A DNA stretch of 42,492 bases from Candidatus Sericytochromatia bacterium (GTDB lineage Bacteria > Cyanobacteriota > Sericytochromatia > UBA7694). Within the stretch, counting starts at the first letter, position 1. The number at the start of each line of letters is the position of its first letter. The stretch covers positions 1 to 42,492 of the forward strand of contig JACYMC010000203.1 in assembly GCA_015272195.1 (NCBI GenBank), in the 5' to 3' direction. The notes under the pieces were generated by a model. It was given only the letters and a program-made list of their open reading frames with translations. It was not told the origin of the DNA and ran no database searches. This document shows positions 25,812 to 33,771 of this stretch, piece by piece. A program made the translations under genes and the position numbers.

Positions 25812-27266
25812 TTGCTGCAGGGCATGATCAATTGGGAGGCGATTCGTCAGCGCCGGGTCCCTTATCTGATGCTGGACCTCAGCATGCTGGCCCTGGCCCT
25901 TGTACACCTGTTGCTTTTGCTGTTTGATACCACATATTTCAAATTGCGACCCACCTATCTGACCCACTGGCCCCAGCTGGTGCAGCGCTATGATGTCCTA
26001 AAAGGGACCGAACCGCATCGCTTTACCGAAAACTATCTGCAGCAGGCGGAAGCCTTTTTTGCGCAGTGTCGCAGCGCACCGTTGCCGAGCGGCAGCTTGC
26101 AGGCCCATAATCTGAGTCAGCTTTCGGCCCAGATGATCGCCGAGGATCCTTTTGCACGGGCGGGTCTTTCGGGCAAACTGCAGCTGATCAAGGCCAATGT
26201 GCGGGAGTATACGGGGGTTCAGAACAGTTCGACCCAGGCTTTTGAGGCCTTTTGGAAATCAGCCTGTCAGGATGCCAGCGCTTCATCGGCTTTTTTTGAA
26301 AAGCAGATCGCTCCCCATCTGCGCGTTAACTACTGGCGGGCCATTGGTTTTAACGGCCGACCGCTGGACTATTTTATTTATATCGATTTGTTTTTTATTG
26401 GCATCTTTTTGCTGGAGTTTTTGATTTCCTGGCTGCTGGCCATCCGGCGTCTGGGCCGTGAGCAGCGCGTGCTCTACCCGCTTTACCACTGGTACGATCT
26501 GGTTAGCTGTATTCCTCTGCAGCAATTGCGGGCCCTGCGCCTGTTGCGTATCCTGGCGGTCTATTACCGGCTGGTGCGCAGCGATATTATTCTGCTTCAG
26601 AACACCTGGATCTACAGGCGCATCATGAAGTATCAGAAGATCATTATGGAAGAAATCTCGGATCAGGTGGCCATTAATATCCTCAGCAATATTCAGGCCA
26701 AAACCCGTCTGGGGGGCAACCGCGATTTGCTCGAAGAAACCCTGCAGGCTCACCGACAGGAAATCCGCGATATTCTGCTCAACAGCCTGCAAAAAATTGA
26801 GCTGCCCAGTCTGAAAGCACACCAGAGCGAACTGGTGGATCTGATGGCGGGCTTGCTGGTACAGGCTGTGCGCTCCACCGACGATTATCAGCAGGTAGCC
26901 AGCCTGCCCCTGATGCGCCCGGTGCTGGAGCAGGCGCTTAACACCCAGCGGGTGGCCCAGATGACCGAACAGACGCTTGAAACCTTTTTGGCGGCGCTGC
27001 AGCAAAAGCTTGCTGAGCCGGAACTCCAGGGCATTCTGGCCGAAGCCATTGATGATATTCTGAACCTCAGTATTCGGTTATCGCTGGATCCCCGAATTCA
27101 GCAGCTGGTTGAAGATATCAATATTCAGGTACTGGAAGAACTCAAAGAAAGCAGTACCCAGGAAAAAATCTGGCGGGCCGAAGAAAAAGGCTTGCTGCTG
27201 GAGCGTGTGGCTGAGCGTGAAGCCCGTAAAAACAATATGCAAAATAAAGGGAGCAAAGGCATATGA
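25812..27266 (+). CDS. Membrane protein with voltage-sensor-like segment and long cytoplasmic helical domain
   Basis: A 484-residue protein. A membrane helix at about 20-40 is followed by an extracytoplasmic domain of about 145 residues, a second helix at about 187-211, and then YDLVSCIP with an amphipathic helix bearing Arg at 240, 243, 246, 253 and 256. The last part resembles the S3-S4 region of voltage-gated ion channels (D...P, then R-x-x-R-x-x-R). There is no pore or selectivity-filter sequence, so it is not a complete channel. The remaining 220 residues are helical and charged, probably cytoplasmic. The start is probably TTG at 25812, five bases after GGAGG at 25802-25806; the ATG at 25824 lies too far from that site. 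Its stop overlaps the M23 peptidase start as ATGA. Ion-channel relationship is an inference. Confidence 0.7.
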   Translation: MLQGMINWEAIRQRRVPYLMLDLSMLALALVHLLLLLFDTTYFKLRPTYLTHWPQLVQRYDVLKGTEPHRFTENYLQQAEAFFAQCRSAPLPSGSLQAHNLSQLSAQMIAEDPFARAGLSGKLQLIKANVREYTGVQNSSTQAFEAFWKSACQDASASSAFFEKQIAPHLRVNYWRAIGFNGRPLDYFIYIDLFFIGIFLLEFLISWLLAIRRLGREQRVLYPLYHWYDLVSCIPLQQLRALRLLRILAVYYRLVRSDIILLQNTWIYRRIMKYQKIIMEEISDQVAINILSNIQAKTRLGGNRDLLEETLQAHRQEIRDILLNSLQKIELPSLKAHQSELVDLMAGLLVQAVRSTDDYQQVASLPLMRPVLEQALNTQRVAQMTEQTLETFLAALQQKLAEPELQGILAEAIDDILNLSIRLSLDPRIQQLVEDINIQVLEELKESSTQEKIWRAEEKGLLLERVAEREARKNNMQNKGSKGI

Positions 27267-28117
27267 ATAAACCCCTGATCTTGATGACCGGTATCTGTCT
27301 GTTGTTCCTGACACGGCTTTCAGCCCGTGCGGCAGAGCTGGATGTGCGCGGAGCTGAGCTACGCCAGGGCCAGGCGCTTCAGGTGCGCTTTCGCGCTGAG
27401 CAAGCAGGCCCTTTTCGGGTACAGGTGGCAGGTCAGACGCACACGCTGTTTGAAGAGGCAGAAGCTTATCAGGGCTTTGTGGGTCTGCCAGCAGACCAGA
27501 AACCGGGAGGATATACCTTGCGCATTCTGGATGAGACCGGTCAGACCCTGGCCAGTCAAAAGATAGAGGTTTACCCCGGTTCGTTTTATACCCAGCATAT
27601 CCGCTTCCCCTCGCCGCCGCTGACCCCGGAACAGGAAGCCGTGGTGCAGGCTGAGCGTCAGGAAATGGACACGGCCAGAGCATCCCGCAGCCCTGACAGG
27701 CTTTGGCAAAGTGCTTTTGCTGTGCCTGTTCCCCATCGCGTGTCGGCTGTCTATGGCACCCGCCGTTATTTAAACGGCAAATACAACGGTTATCACGGTG
27801 GGGTAGATTTTGCCAGTCCCATGGGCTATCCGGTTAAGGCCCCGGCTGATGGCCGGGTTGTGTTGGCCCGTTATTTTTCGAAATACAATGCCAATGGCAA
27901 TACGGTTTTTCTGGACCACGGCCTGGGGGTGACCTCGGTCTACATCCATCTCAGCAAAGTTCTGGTCCAGCCCGGTCAGCTCATCCGCAAAGGCGAAGCG
28001 CTGGGCCTGATTGGCTCCAGCGGGCGCTCGACGGGACCTCATCTGCACTGGGGCCTTTATCTTAATGGCCAGAATACCGATGGCCTGCACTGGATTCGTT
28101 TTACCCAGCAGCTTTAA
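27263..28117 (+). CDS. Secreted M23 (LytM-type) metallopeptidase
   Basis: A 284-residue periplasmic peptidase expected to cut peptidoglycan cross-links or to activate amidases. There is a signal peptide at 1-24, an N-terminal beta-rich M23_N-like domain with the block FVGLPADQKPGGYTLRI, and a C-terminal LytM domain. The zinc ligands are intact: H178 and D182 (HGGVD), and H260-x-H262 (GPHLHW), with H229 (IHLSK) as the catalytic His, so an active enzyme is expected rather than a degenerate EnvC/NlpD type. ATGA overlap with the upstream membrane protein couples their translation and suggests a joint envelope task. It ends 22 bases from a convergent gene. Confidence 0.93.
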   Translation: MNKPLILMTGICLLFLTRLSARAAELDVRGAELRQGQALQVRFRAEQAGPFRVQVAGQTHTLFEEAEAYQGFVGLPADQKPGGYTLRILDETGQTLASQKIEVYPGSFYTQHIRFPSPPLTPEQEAVVQAERQEMDTARASRSPDRLWQSAFAVPVPHRVSAVYGTRRYLNGKYNGYHGGVDFASPMGYPVKAPADGRVVLARYFSKYNANGNTVFLDHGLGVTSVYIHLSKVLVQPGQLIRKGEALGLIGSSGRSTGPHLHWGLYLNGQNTDGLHWIRFTQQL

Positions 28118-28139
28118 AGGCTGTCGCCAGGGCCTGCGC

Positions 28140-28799
28140 TCAGAGCAGACTGAGGCGCTGCGCAATCAGATTGAGCCGGGTGCGCAGAGCCTGAGCCACC
28201 GGGTCTGGTCCTGGTGGTGCCTGGCTGAGCTGGTTCTGCAGGGCCTGTACCAGGGCTCCGGCAGTCTGATCCTGACGCTGATGTACGCTGTTCAGTGCGG
28301 CCTCTGCCTGTTGGCTTTCCTGCTGCAGGCTGGCCTCAAGCGCCTGCATTTTTGGCAGGGTTTCAGCATAAAAGTACCGCTTGTTTTCTTCCTGCATTTC
28401 GCGGGCCCGGTCGAGCGATTCCTGCATCATCTGTAGTAAAGCTTTAATGTGCTGATCTTCCTGCTGGCGCACGGCTTCAAGCAGTGCCTGTACGTCCGGG
28501 TCTGAGCTGGCTTCAGGACCAAGCTCTCTGACGCGGGTTTGCAGCTGCGCCATTTGCGCAGCCTCGTCCGGGGGCTCAGTGCTGGTTTCAGGAGACGGGC
28601 TCTCAAAGCTGAGAAGATTGGCTGCGCTGCCATGGGCAGCCGGTGTCTGGGTCTGGGCCTGGTCTGCGGTGTTAAGGCTGGCTGCTGTATCTGTGTCGGC
28701 TTCAGGTGTTGGGGCGCTGCTGTGCATGCTCATCTGTGGCGCTGGTGCGGGCTCGGTGGGGGAGAGGCCAGAAGGCCCCGGCAGGTGAGGACGTATCAT
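28140..28799 (-). CDS. Low-complexity/coiled-coil protein, unknown
   Basis: A 219-residue protein. Residues 1-85 are disordered and rich in Pro, Ala, Ser, Thr and Glu; about 85-210 form a long helix with heptad pattern (QMMQESLDRAREMQEENKR, ALEASLQQESQQAEAAL). There is no signal peptide or membrane segment. The start is supported by AAGGAG eight bases before ATG. I do not recognise a family. It is divergent from the operon of small genes that begins at 29155, and its composition resembles other coiled-coil genes in the window (22514-25675, 41433-42254). Confidence 0.7.
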   Translation of the reverse strand: MIRPHLPGPSGLSPTEPAPAPQMSMHSSAPTPEADTDTAASLNTADQAQTQTPAAHGSAANLLSFESPSPETSTEPPDEAAQMAQLQTRVRELGPEASSDPDVQALLEAVRQQEDQHIKALLQMMQESLDRAREMQEENKRYFYAETLPKMQALEASLQQESQQAEAALNSVHQRQDQTAGALVQALQNQLSQAPPGPDPVAQALRTRLNLIAQRLSLL

Positions 28800-29154
28800 A
28801 GGGCGGGCTCCTTTTGATTCAGATCGCTGCTCTGTATATACCCCAAAGCGGTGCTTTTATCACAGGCAGATCGCTTTGTCCAGAGGGGCTGTCAAAAGGC
28901 TTGAATACGGCGTCTTTTCTTTCAAGCCCTTTAATAGCCTGCTTTTGCTGGATTATTAAGTGTATTTAGTTCAGATTAAAGAATAGCTGCTTTTGAAAAT
29001 AAAGGTTAAATCATCGTTTTTTGCAGCAAGTTTTTTGGCGGGCAGGGCTATACATATTATGTAAAGATTAACGTCGTTAACCTGACGTTAACCAATTCGA
29101 ACACGCTTTAAACCAGATAACGCAAAACACGCCACAAACGTGCGGAGGACAAAA
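28800..29154. promoter_or_regulatory. 355-base divergent intergenic region with an inverted repeat at 29068-29091
   Basis: This A+T-rich region separates the gene ending leftwards at 28799 from the operon starting at 29155. It contains TTAACGTC, an 8-base spacer and GACGTTAA (29068-29091), a perfect 8-base inverted repeat whose spacer carries a further GTTAAC. A TATTAT hexamer at 29055-29060 could be a -10 box, which would place the dyad just downstream, a typical repressor site; the -35 is weak. GGAGG precedes the ATG at 29155. I see no RNA gene in it. Confidence 0.5.
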
Positions 29155-29508
29155 ATGAGTATCAACCGTTTACCAAGTAAAAACCACTTTGATCTGCCCA
29201 GCATTGGCAAAGCAGGCAAGGCCGGCAAAGCTGCCGCTGCAGGTGCCGCTGCAGGTGCTGCCAAAGCTGCCAAACCAGACAGCAAAGGCGACAGCTTTGA
29301 GCCCACCAAAGACCTTGGTAAAATTTCTGGTGCGGTCGCTCCCACGATCAGCCTTGGTGTTGATGCTGCTGCACCCCTCCCCAAAACCGAGCACACCGAT
29401 GCGCTCCTGAAAGCCAGCACCAAACTCTCTCCTGAAGAGCGGGCTGACAAAACCATCGAAAAAATGGCTGAAGAGCTGGTCAAAAAAATGTTCCAGGAAG
29501 CCGCATAA
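29155..29508 (+). CDS. Small Ala/Gly/Lys-rich protein, first gene of a three-gene operon
   Basis: A 117-residue protein. Residues 18-45 are a low-complexity Ala/Gly/Lys stretch of short repeated units (KAGKAGKA, AAAGAAAGAAKAAK); the C-terminal 45 residues are a charged helix ending KKMFQEAA. It has no signal peptide and I recognise no family. The start is chosen at the ATG following GGAGG at good spacing. It is followed 14 bases later by a TTG-start gene and then a Lys-rich gene, all ahead of a terminator, so the three form an operon. Nucleic-acid or membrane binding would suit the basic repeat, but nothing proves it. Confidence 0.72.
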   Translation: MSINRLPSKNHFDLPSIGKAGKAGKAAAAGAAAGAAKAAKPDSKGDSFEPTKDLGKISGAVAPTISLGVDAAAPLPKTEHTDALLKASTKLSPEERADKTIEKMAEELVKKMFQEAA

Positions 29509-29522
29509 GGGGGCCTGCTGAC

Positions 29523-29900
29523 TTGAGCGAGAACAATGCCATTGTCATCAACCTTGACAGTGGAAAAGATGCCATCGTCCAGCAAGTTACAGAAATTTTA
29601 AAGCGTTATTCGGTTTATTTGAAAGAGGGAGATATATCTCTCTCTTTTATTTTGCGAAAATCAGGTGAAAAAGATCGGACCTTCAGCTATAATTTTACTC
29701 AGGATGGGTATAGTAATACTGAAAAAGATGTGGTCTTCCCGGTGGTGGTCCAGGAGATCTTGCGTAAAGAGTTTCCTGAAAAACTGGCCTCCAACCAGAA
29801 TCTCATTCAGCACGTCATGGGTGAGTTAAAGCAAGACCCTTACTGGTCCAATAATGTGGTGAAACTGCTGGACGCCATCCAGACTCACAGCCGCGCATAA
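29523..29900 (+). CDS. Small hypothetical protein (TTG start), second gene of the operon
   Basis: A 125-residue soluble protein with normal composition and well-spaced hydrophobic residues, so it is a folded domain rather than low complexity: VINLDSGKDAIVQQVTEIL, then DISLSFILRKSG, a strand-rich centre and helical C-terminal LIQHVMGELK. No family is recognised. The start is TTG at 29523, with AAGGGGG about nine bases upstream and no in-frame ATG nearby. Its small size, acidic/helical ends and position between two odd basic proteins would suit a partner or chaperone for them; that is speculation. Confidence 0.7.
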   Translation: MSENNAIVINLDSGKDAIVQQVTEILKRYSVYLKEGDISLSFILRKSGEKDRTFSYNFTQDGYSNTEKDVVFPVVVQEILRKEFPEKLASNQNLIQHVMGELKQDPYWSNNVVKLLDAIQTHSRA

Positions 29901-29914
29901 GGGAGGATTAAGCG

Positions 29915-30229
29915 ATGACACTGGTTCCAATCTCTGATTCAGGCCCCATGAAGGCCGAGCTGGCCAAGCAAATGGGTTCTCAGATCCAGAAGGACAGTAC
30001 CAACCTGAAGGTCACGCCTCAGCTCGAACAGACGATTCACCAGACCGCTTATGGTAAAGACGGCATGTTGCTCTCCAAAGGCGAGCGTTATAATGCCATG
30101 AGTACGATTTTGCCTAACTCAGAGCTCGAAAAATCCCGCCAGCAACTTAAAAAAGAGCAAAAGAAAAAGAAAAAAGAAAAAGAGAAAAAAAAGAAGCAGG
30201 ACTTCTGGGAGTGGTTGTTTTCCAAATAG
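29915..30229 (+). CDS. Small protein with a poly-Lys/Glu tail ending in an aromatic patch, third gene of the operon
   Basis: A 104-residue protein. The N-terminal 70 residues look helical and ordinary; residues 72-95 are almost entirely Lys and Glu, with long Lys runs, and the protein ends DFWEWLFSK, an aromatic amphipathic patch. GGGAGG precedes the ATG. I recognise no family. A basic stalk with a terminal Trp/Phe cluster could dock on a membrane or a partner protein. A hairpin terminator follows 25 bases after the stop and closes the operon. Confidence 0.7.
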   Translation: MTLVPISDSGPMKAELAKQMGSQIQKDSTNLKVTPQLEQTIHQTAYGKDGMLLSKGERYNAMSTILPNSELEKSRQQLKKEQKKKKKEKEKKKKQDFWEWLFSK

Positions 30230-30254
30230 CTGCTTTTTCTTAATTAAAAATTAT

Positions 30255-30277
30255 ACAGGCCTTTAAGGCCTGTTTTT
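30255..30277 (+). terminator. Intrinsic terminator of the 29155-30229 operon
   Basis: A perfect 8-base stem, ACAGGCCT (30255-30262) with AGGCCTGT (30266-30273), a 3-base loop, and a run of five T at 30273-30277. Confidence 0.85.
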
Positions 30278-30387
30278 ATGTTTTTCTTTCTTTAAGAGTG
30301 CATCAATTTTTTGTTGCGCTGCGTCATACGCTTCAGCTTACTGACGATAAGATTAACAAGTGGAACCATATCTGGAGGTAAGGCGTT

Positions 30388-31386
30388 ATGACCGGATCAA
30401 GTGGCATTACAGGTATTCAGCAAGCCCTGAAAGCCAATCAACAACTGATCAATATTGAAGCAGGCAATTTGATCCGCAGTCAGATTCCGGGCGCTCAGGC
30501 TGTGCGTGGCACCTTAAAAGGCGATGTGGCTACTGATACCGGTGGTTTTAACCTTGCGGGTCCGGGCACTTCGCTGTCAGCCACAGCGGTTGATTTTAGC
30601 CCAGGCCCGCTGGCGCGTACCCAGTTCACCACCGATCTGGCCATCAATGGGCCAGGTTTCTTTGTGTTATTTAATAACAAAAATGAACTCTTTTTTACCC
30701 GTCGGGGTGACTTTCATTTTGATACCGCAGGCCATCTGGTTAACAAAGACGGCCTCTGGGTTGGCAGCTTCGATCCCAAAACCGGTGAGCTTGAAAAAAC
30801 CTCAATTAAAGTCAATCCGGTCACCGATGAGCTGGGAGACCGGATCTTAAACATTCTGGAGCAGGATGGCCGTCAGGATCTGACGGAAATCGAAACGGCG
30901 CTGGACGATCCTGGTGTGACCACGGCCCAGATCACGGCCAAGCTCGCTGAGCTGAAAGTTGCCGGTTATATCAATGAGCAAAATATCGGCCCGGACACTT
31001 TTTTTACATCTAATCTGGGCGAGCTGGGCGATCAGATCACCTTTGACCGTACGGGTTTTGTGATCAACGAGACCCGTGGGCTGAAGCGCGGCAACCAGAT
31101 TGCACTGGCCCTCTTTGAAAACCCCCAGGGCCTTGTTCCTGGTATCTACGGGGGCGAAATTTATCAGGCCACTGACGTGGCAGCTCCTGGTGGGCTTCCC
31201 AGACTGGGCGCACCCGATGACCCTGACTTTGGCAGCCTGCAACCTCAGACACTGGAGCAGTCCAACAGCTCGATGATTCCCAGTACGGGGGCGCTGTCTT
31301 TTCTGCAGCGTAACTTTACGTCCACAGCTTCAGCCATGAAGGTCTTTATTTCGGCCTGGGATGATCTGATCAACGTTTTCCGGTGA
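30388..31386 (+). CDS. FlgE/FlgF/FlgG-like rod/hook protein with an inserted winged-helix-like segment
   Basis: A 332-residue protein of the flagellar rod/hook family. The N-terminal helix (GIQQALKANQQLINIEAGNL, about 10-28) and the C-terminal helix (about 302-332) form the coiled D0 region. The core GPLARTQFTTDLAINGPGFF (73-92), then FTRRGDFHFDTAGHLVNKDG, and the later QIALALFENPQGL match FlgF/FlgG. Residues about 149-197 do not fit: RILNILEQDG, TEIETAL, TTAQITAKLAELKVAGYI have the helix spacing of a winged helix-turn-helix. There is no signal peptide, as in flagellar exports. Start ATG follows CTGGAGG. No other flagellar gene lies in the window, so it may serve another appendage. It overlaps the next gene by GTGA. 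Confidence 0.8.
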   Translation: MTGSSGITGIQQALKANQQLINIEAGNLIRSQIPGAQAVRGTLKGDVATDTGGFNLAGPGTSLSATAVDFSPGPLARTQFTTDLAINGPGFFVLFNNKNELFFTRRGDFHFDTAGHLVNKDGLWVGSFDPKTGELEKTSIKVNPVTDELGDRILNILEQDGRQDLTEIETALDDPGVTTAQITAKLAELKVAGYINEQNIGPDTFFTSNLGELGDQITFDRTGFVINETRGLKRGNQIALALFENPQGLVPGIYGGEIYQATDVAAPGGLPRLGAPDDPDFGSLQPQTLEQSNSSMIPSTGALSFLQRNFTSTASAMKVFISAWDDLINVFR

Positions 31387-31847
31387 GTTTTCTGCTGCTG
31401 GCCGCTATTTTGCTGCTGGCTTCTGGCTTCTTACTGCGATTTGTTACAGCGGTGCGCTCGGCGGCTGAGCGTTTTTTGCTGTTGTCCAGTGTCTTGAGCT
31501 TTGCCCTGATGGCCTCTATGCTGCTTTTCAATCAGCCACAGCAAGCAGCCAGCCCTGCTGTGGCATCTCCAGGAGCTGCTGCAGGGCCGGTCACCCTGGA
31601 GCAGGCTGACCTGAGCCAGTGGCACACCGCATCGCCCTCCTTAAAATCAGCCACCGCCTATGCTTTGCTGGTCCATTTGCGTCAGGCACAGGTTTTTAAA
31701 GCACCGATTCGCTCAGTTAGAGAGTACCAGCCCTGGGTAAAGGCACTTAAAGCCTGTCTGGATGCCAGTCAGGCCCAGGCTGAACAGTCGCTGCAGTCGC
31801 TGGCGGCAGGCTGTGTGCAAAATGATGGCTTAAAGCGCTGGCGTTGA
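31383..31847 (+). CDS. Small membrane-anchored hypothetical protein
   Basis: A 154-residue protein beginning at GTG, which overlaps the stop of the rod-like gene as GTGA. Two N-terminal hydrophobic helices (about 1-20 and 30-50) are followed by an Ala/Pro-rich linker and a short helical domain with one or two cysteines (KACLDASQ, AAGCVQ). No family is recognised. Coupling to the rod/hook-like gene suggests a shared function at the inner membrane. It ends 13 bases from the convergent LptF/LptG gene. Confidence 0.7.
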   Translation: MSFLLLAAILLLASGFLLRFVTAVRSAAERFLLLSSVLSFALMASMLLFNQPQQAASPAVASPGAAAGPVTLEQADLSQWHTASPSLKSATAYALLVHLRQAQVFKAPIRSVREYQPWVKALKACLDASQAQAEQSLQSLAAGCVQNDGLKRWR

Positions 31848-31860
31848 CTTCGGCTGTTTT

Positions 31861-32940
31861 TTAATGCTGATTGCGCCAGCTGATCAGCCCCAGCCCAAGC
31901 ATGCTGCTGATCAGAACGGGGCTCCAGGCCCCCAGCCAGGGCGGCAGCTCTCCGCGGTCTCCCAGGGCGGTGCCAATGCTCATCAGCAAATAATAGATCA
32001 AAATAAGCAGCAGGGTTATCCCCAGTCCCTGGCCTGCGCCACGTAGACTGCGTAAACCCATGCCTGCACCCCAGAGACAAAAGACGGGCGCTGTCATGGG
32101 CAGCGCCCATTTTTGATGCCAGCGAAGCTTCAGAGCACGGGTATCCTGTCCACTGGCATCCAACGTTTTAATAAAAGCAGCCAGTTCCTGCTGGTTCATT
32201 TCTTCAGGCCCGCGGGCCTCATTGAGCAGTGTTGTTATGGTGTCTGGCAGCGGCAGTATATAGGTTTTGAAGTGTACGCTCGCTGGTGCATTATGATTCA
32301 GTTGCAGCATATGTCCGTCATAAAAACGCCAGGTTTGCCCTTCAAAATGAGCCTGGCGCGCCTGAATCACGGTCTGTAGGGTTTGCTGTTCAAATCGCTG
32401 AATGACAACCTGCTCCAGGTTTTGTCCGCTGGCATTTGCGGCATAGATCAGACTGCGGAGACCTTCTGGCCCCATTTCTTTCATCAGCAGATGACGCTGA
32501 TGACGCGCCAGTTTGATGTCGTCATGCTGCGCCGCATGCAGCAATTGTCGTGCCTGCCAGGTGGCAGGCGCTGCCACCCATTCTTTGAGTCCCAGGGCCA
32601 GGCCAGTGATCAACAGGCTAAAAGCCAGCAGGGGCCAGAGCATTTGCCAGAGACTCATACCACTGCTGCGCAATGCCAGGACCTCATGATCATCTGACAG
32701 TCGGGAGACAGCCAGCAGGGTCCCCATCAGCATGGCCATAGGCAGGGTATAGCCGAGCATTTCGGGCAGCCTGAGCCAGACAATCTGCAGCATCAGACCC
32801 AGGCTGTATTCAAAGCGGGCTGATTCTTCAATCAGACCAAAAAGTACAAAACCCGTGCTCATCAGACAGGACAAAGCAAACAGGGCAAAGCCAAAGGGGG
32901 GCAACAGGGTGCGTATCAGGTAGCGTGTCAGCACCTGCAT
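31861..32940 (-). CDS. LptF/LptG-family lipopolysaccharide-export permease
   Basis: A 359-residue inner-membrane permease of the YjgP/YjgQ family. Helices near 10-35, 55-80 and 95-120 precede a periplasmic beta-jellyroll domain (about 140-255), followed by three C-terminal helices. Recognisable family blocks are the N-terminal TRYLIRTLLPPFGFALF, LPMAMLMGTLLAVSRLSDDHEVLALRSSGMS and the C-terminal KWALPMTAPVFCLWGAGMG. With LptB and LptC it extracts lipopolysaccharide from the inner membrane. F and G cannot be told apart here, and only one gene is present. It indicates a diderm with an LPS-type outer membrane. It ends a minus-strand run of six genes from hemA. Confidence 0.88.
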   Translation of the reverse strand: MQVLTRYLIRTLLPPFGFALFALSCLMSTGFVLFGLIEESARFEYSLGLMLQIVWLRLPEMLGYTLPMAMLMGTLLAVSRLSDDHEVLALRSSGMSLWQMLWPLLAFSLLITGLALGLKEWVAAPATWQARQLLHAAQHDDIKLARHQRHLLMKEMGPEGLRSLIYAANASGQNLEQVVIQRFEQQTLQTVIQARQAHFEGQTWRFYDGHMLQLNHNAPASVHFKTYILPLPDTITTLLNEARGPEEMNQQELAAFIKTLDASGQDTRALKLRWHQKWALPMTAPVFCLWGAGMGLRSLRGAGQGLGITLLLILIYYLLMSIGTALGDRGELPPWLGAWSPVLISSMLGLGLISWRNQH

Positions 32941-32949
32941 GGCAGGTGC

Positions 32950-33450
32950 TCAGACGCCAGGCGTGTGATAACGAAGCGCTGTGCCATAGGCAAAGGCTTC
33001 GACACTGCTGAGGCTGATATCATGGGTTTCAATGCGCACATTGATCACACACTGTGCCCCGCGGGCTGCGGCCGCTGCCCGCAGACGCAGCAGGGCTTCG
33101 CGACGGGCTCGTTCACGCAGGGCCTCATAGACATCAATGCGCCCACCCAGAATACTGATCAGGGTGGCCAGAAAGTTTTTAAAGGCATCAGACGCAATGA
33201 CCACACTGGCGCTGATCAGCTCGCTGTGTGCCGGCTGCTGTGCTGATACGGGCAGGGCTTTGCTGTTACTCAATACAAGATCCTGGTATTGGGCTTCGTT
33301 GGTCTCCAGAGAGATAAGGTGGGCTTGCTCAGCTTGACGGCCCAGCCAGAAACCGAGCAGAATCAGGGCGGCCATCAGTTGTCCGCCCGGGCCACTGATG
33401 CAAAGCAGCAAGAGCGCAAATGCGCCCAGCAAATACAGTGAGACTGACAT
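32950..33450 (-). CDS. YbjQ-like (DUF74) protein with N-terminal membrane helices
   Basis: A 166-residue protein. Two hydrophobic stretches at about 3-20 and 25-40 anchor a soluble domain that repeats the pattern of the preceding gene: ISASVVIASDAFKN and a helix with ERARREALLRLRAAAAARGA, then CVINVRIETHD and FAYGTALRY at the C-terminus. Those are the elements of the YbjQ/heavy-metal-binding fold, whose function remains uncertain. Start ATG overlaps the stop of the neighbour as ATGA. It is probably a membrane-tethered partner of the soluble copy. Confidence 0.7.
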   Translation of the reverse strand: MSVSLYLLGAFALLLLCISGPGGQLMAALILLGFWLGRQAEQAHLISLETNEAQYQDLVLSNSKALPVSAQQPAHSELISASVVIASDAFKNFLATLISILGGRIDVYEALRERARREALLRLRAAAAARGAQCVINVRIETHDISLSSVEAFAYGTALRYHTPGV

Positions 33451-33764
33451 CAGCGCAGCTGTACAGCGGTTCCGTAAACGTAGATCTCAGCAGCACCCTG
33501 CGCCACAGAAGATGTACTGTAACGCACGTTGACCACGGCGTCAGCCTGAAGTTTGCGGGCCTGTTCAATCATGCGGCTGGTGGCTTCTTCACGGGCTTCC
33601 TGCATCAGCTCGGTATACGCGACCAGTTCACCACCGACCAGGTTTTTGAGCCCTGAAAGCATATCGCGCCCCAGATGCTTGGCTCTGACTGTGCTGCCAT
33701 TGACCAGACCCAGCTGTCTGAGAATTTCACGGCCAGGTACGCTTTCAATATTGGTCAGAATCAT
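33450..33764 (-). CDS. YbjQ-family (DUF74) protein
   Basis: A 104-residue protein matching the compact YbjQ family: ILTNIESVPGREI at the N-terminus, a central KHLGRDMLSGLKNLVGGEL, then EAREEATSRMIEQA and a terminal strand set VVNVRYST and IYVYGTAVQL. Members form pentamers and have been called heavy-metal-binding, without a settled role. The ATG at 33764, seven bases after the asd stop, is preferred; the longer frame to 33791 starts at TTG inside asd. It is coupled by ATGA to the membrane-anchored YbjQ-like gene. Confidence 0.87.
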   Translation of the reverse strand: MILTNIESVPGREILRQLGLVNGSTVRAKHLGRDMLSGLKNLVGGELVAYTELMQEAREEATSRMIEQARKLQADAVVNVRYSTSSVAQGAAEIYVYGTAVQLR

Positions 33765-33771
33765 CAGCGTG

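Noticed and set aside
29088-29585. A 165-codon minus-strand open frame over the small Ala-rich gene
   Set aside because: The plus-strand gene has GGAGG and a dyad-controlled leader; the minus frame has no ribosome site and its repeats are the reverse of the Ala/Gly codons.
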